In this document: positions 5,410-5,889 of the stretch, piece by piece | Numbering within the stretch: the first letter of the stretch is position 1 | Layout: every line of letters starts with the position of its first letter | NCBI GenBank assembly: GCA_003650785.1 | Contig: QMRW01000081.1 | Span: 1 to 5,889 of the forward strand | Direction: 5' to 3' | Origin: Thermoprotei archaeon | GTDB lineage: Archaea > Thermoproteota > Thermoprotei > Thermofilales > B20-G17 | Length of the DNA stretch: 5,889 nt | Made by a program: the position numbers and the translations under genes | Notes under the pieces: generated by a model | The model's input: only the letters and a program-made list of their open reading frames with translations | Told to the model about the DNA's origin: nothing | Databases searched by the model: none

Positions 5410-5889
5410 ATGGTCAAGATAGGTTTCATAGGCTGTGGAGGTATTGCTAGACTACACATGTCCAATCTAGCAAAGATTGAAAACGTAGAGATAGTAGCAC
5501 ATACTGATGTAGACATCAGGAAGGCTGAAGAAACTGCTAGACTGTATGGAGGAAGGGCATATTCTAGCTATAGGGATATGTTGAATAGAGAAGATCTGGA
5601 TGCAGTATACGTATGTACTCCTCCCTTTGCACATGGTTTCGAGGTTGAAGTAGTTGAAAAGGGAATTCATCTCTTTGTAGAGAAACCAGTGGCTATGAAA
5701 ATTGATGTGGCTAAAGAGGTACTAAAGGCCATCCAAAGGTATGGTGTAATAAATTCAGTAGGCTACATGCTGAGATATCTAGAAACTACAGAGAGAATGA
5801 GGAGAATGGCTAGTGAGAGTACTATAGGAATGGTTCTAGGCTTCTATATAGATAACTTCTGGTTACCACCTAATCACTGGGTTCTCGAT
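5410..5889 (+). CDS. Gfo/Idh/MocA family oxidoreductase, N-terminal part (runs off the window)
   Basis: The reading frame is open from the ATG at 5410 to the last base, giving 160 residues with the C-terminal half missing from the window. It shows the NAD(P)-binding Rossmann domain of Gfo/Idh/MocA enzymes: a glycine-rich GCGGIARLH turn at residues 8-16, D33 after the second strand, CTPPFAH at 68-74, EKP at 91-93 with the presumed catalytic lysine K92, and GYMLRY at 118-123, where the second domain begins. It clearly differs from the iolG-like protein: the glycine motif ends in A instead of G, and WLPPNHW (151-157) replaces the RDPAPPP region. The two are distant paralogues, not a recent duplication. 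It has its own TATA-like box (5366-5373). The substrate cannot be told from this half. A dehydrogenase acting on another inositol isomer or on a related sugar would fit the neighbourhood. Confidence 0.88.
   Translation, partial: MVKIGFIGCGGIARLHMSNLAKIENVEIVAHTDVDIRKAEETARLYGGRAYSSYRDMLNREDLDAVYVCTPPFAHGFEVEVVEKGIHLFVEKPVAMKIDVAKEVLKAIQRYGVINSVGYMLRYLETTERMRRMASESTIGMVLGFYIDNFWLPPNHWVLD

Noticed and set aside
5467..5670. Minus-strand frame of 67 codons near the window end
   Set aside because: Antisense to the clearly supported second Gfo/Idh/MocA gene.
1..5889. CRISPR arrays, insertion sequences, rRNA genes and attachment sites
   Set aside because: No regularly spaced repeats, transposase motifs, terminal inverted repeats or extended RNA-gene sequence were seen on either strand.

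Overview
The window looks like chromosomal DNA of a hyperthermophilic archaeon, most likely a crenarchaeote (Thermoproteota). The signs are A/T-rich TATA-type boxes about 25-35 bases ahead of genes, very short leaders, a GGTG-type Shine-Dalgarno sequence, heavy use of AGA/AGG arginine and ATA isoleucine codons, U-rich ends without classic bacterial terminators, and proteins that resemble those of thermophiles. By eye the G+C content is near 40%. The genus cannot be fixed from the sequence, and all family assignments come from reading motifs and from memory, not from a database search.

Layout. Positions 84-2077 (minus strand) hold a translationally coupled pair: a zinc-dependent dehydrogenase resembling scyllo-inosose 3-dehydrogenase (IolM), then a TIM-barrel epimerase resembling 5-keto-L-gluconate epimerase (IolO). 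A 253-base divergent control region follows (2078-2330), with TATA boxes and several perfect palindromes. At 2331-3341 (plus) lies a Gfo/Idh/MocA dehydrogenase resembling myo-inositol 2-dehydrogenase (IolG). It converges on a minus-strand, complete but unfamiliar TIM-barrel protein (3531-4283) that looks like a degenerate aldo-keto reductase. Divergent from that is a multi-spanning membrane protein (4448-5269) resembling the substrate-binding S component of an ECF transporter. A second, different Gfo/Idh/MocA dehydrogenase starts at 5410 and runs off the window end.

How the genes may work together. IolG, IolM and IolO are three of the four dedicated steps of the myo-inositol pathway described in Thermotoga maritima. 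That route runs from myo-inositol to scyllo-inosose, to a diketo-inositol, by ring opening to 5-keto-L-gluconate, and then to D-tagaturonate. The ring-opening hydrolase (IolN) is not recognisable here. The window is therefore best read as a putative archaeal inositol or inositol-like cyclitol catabolic island. The unknown TIM-barrel protein, the S-component-like protein and the second dehydrogenase are candidates for the missing step, uptake, and use of another isomer. Those three roles are inferred from context only.
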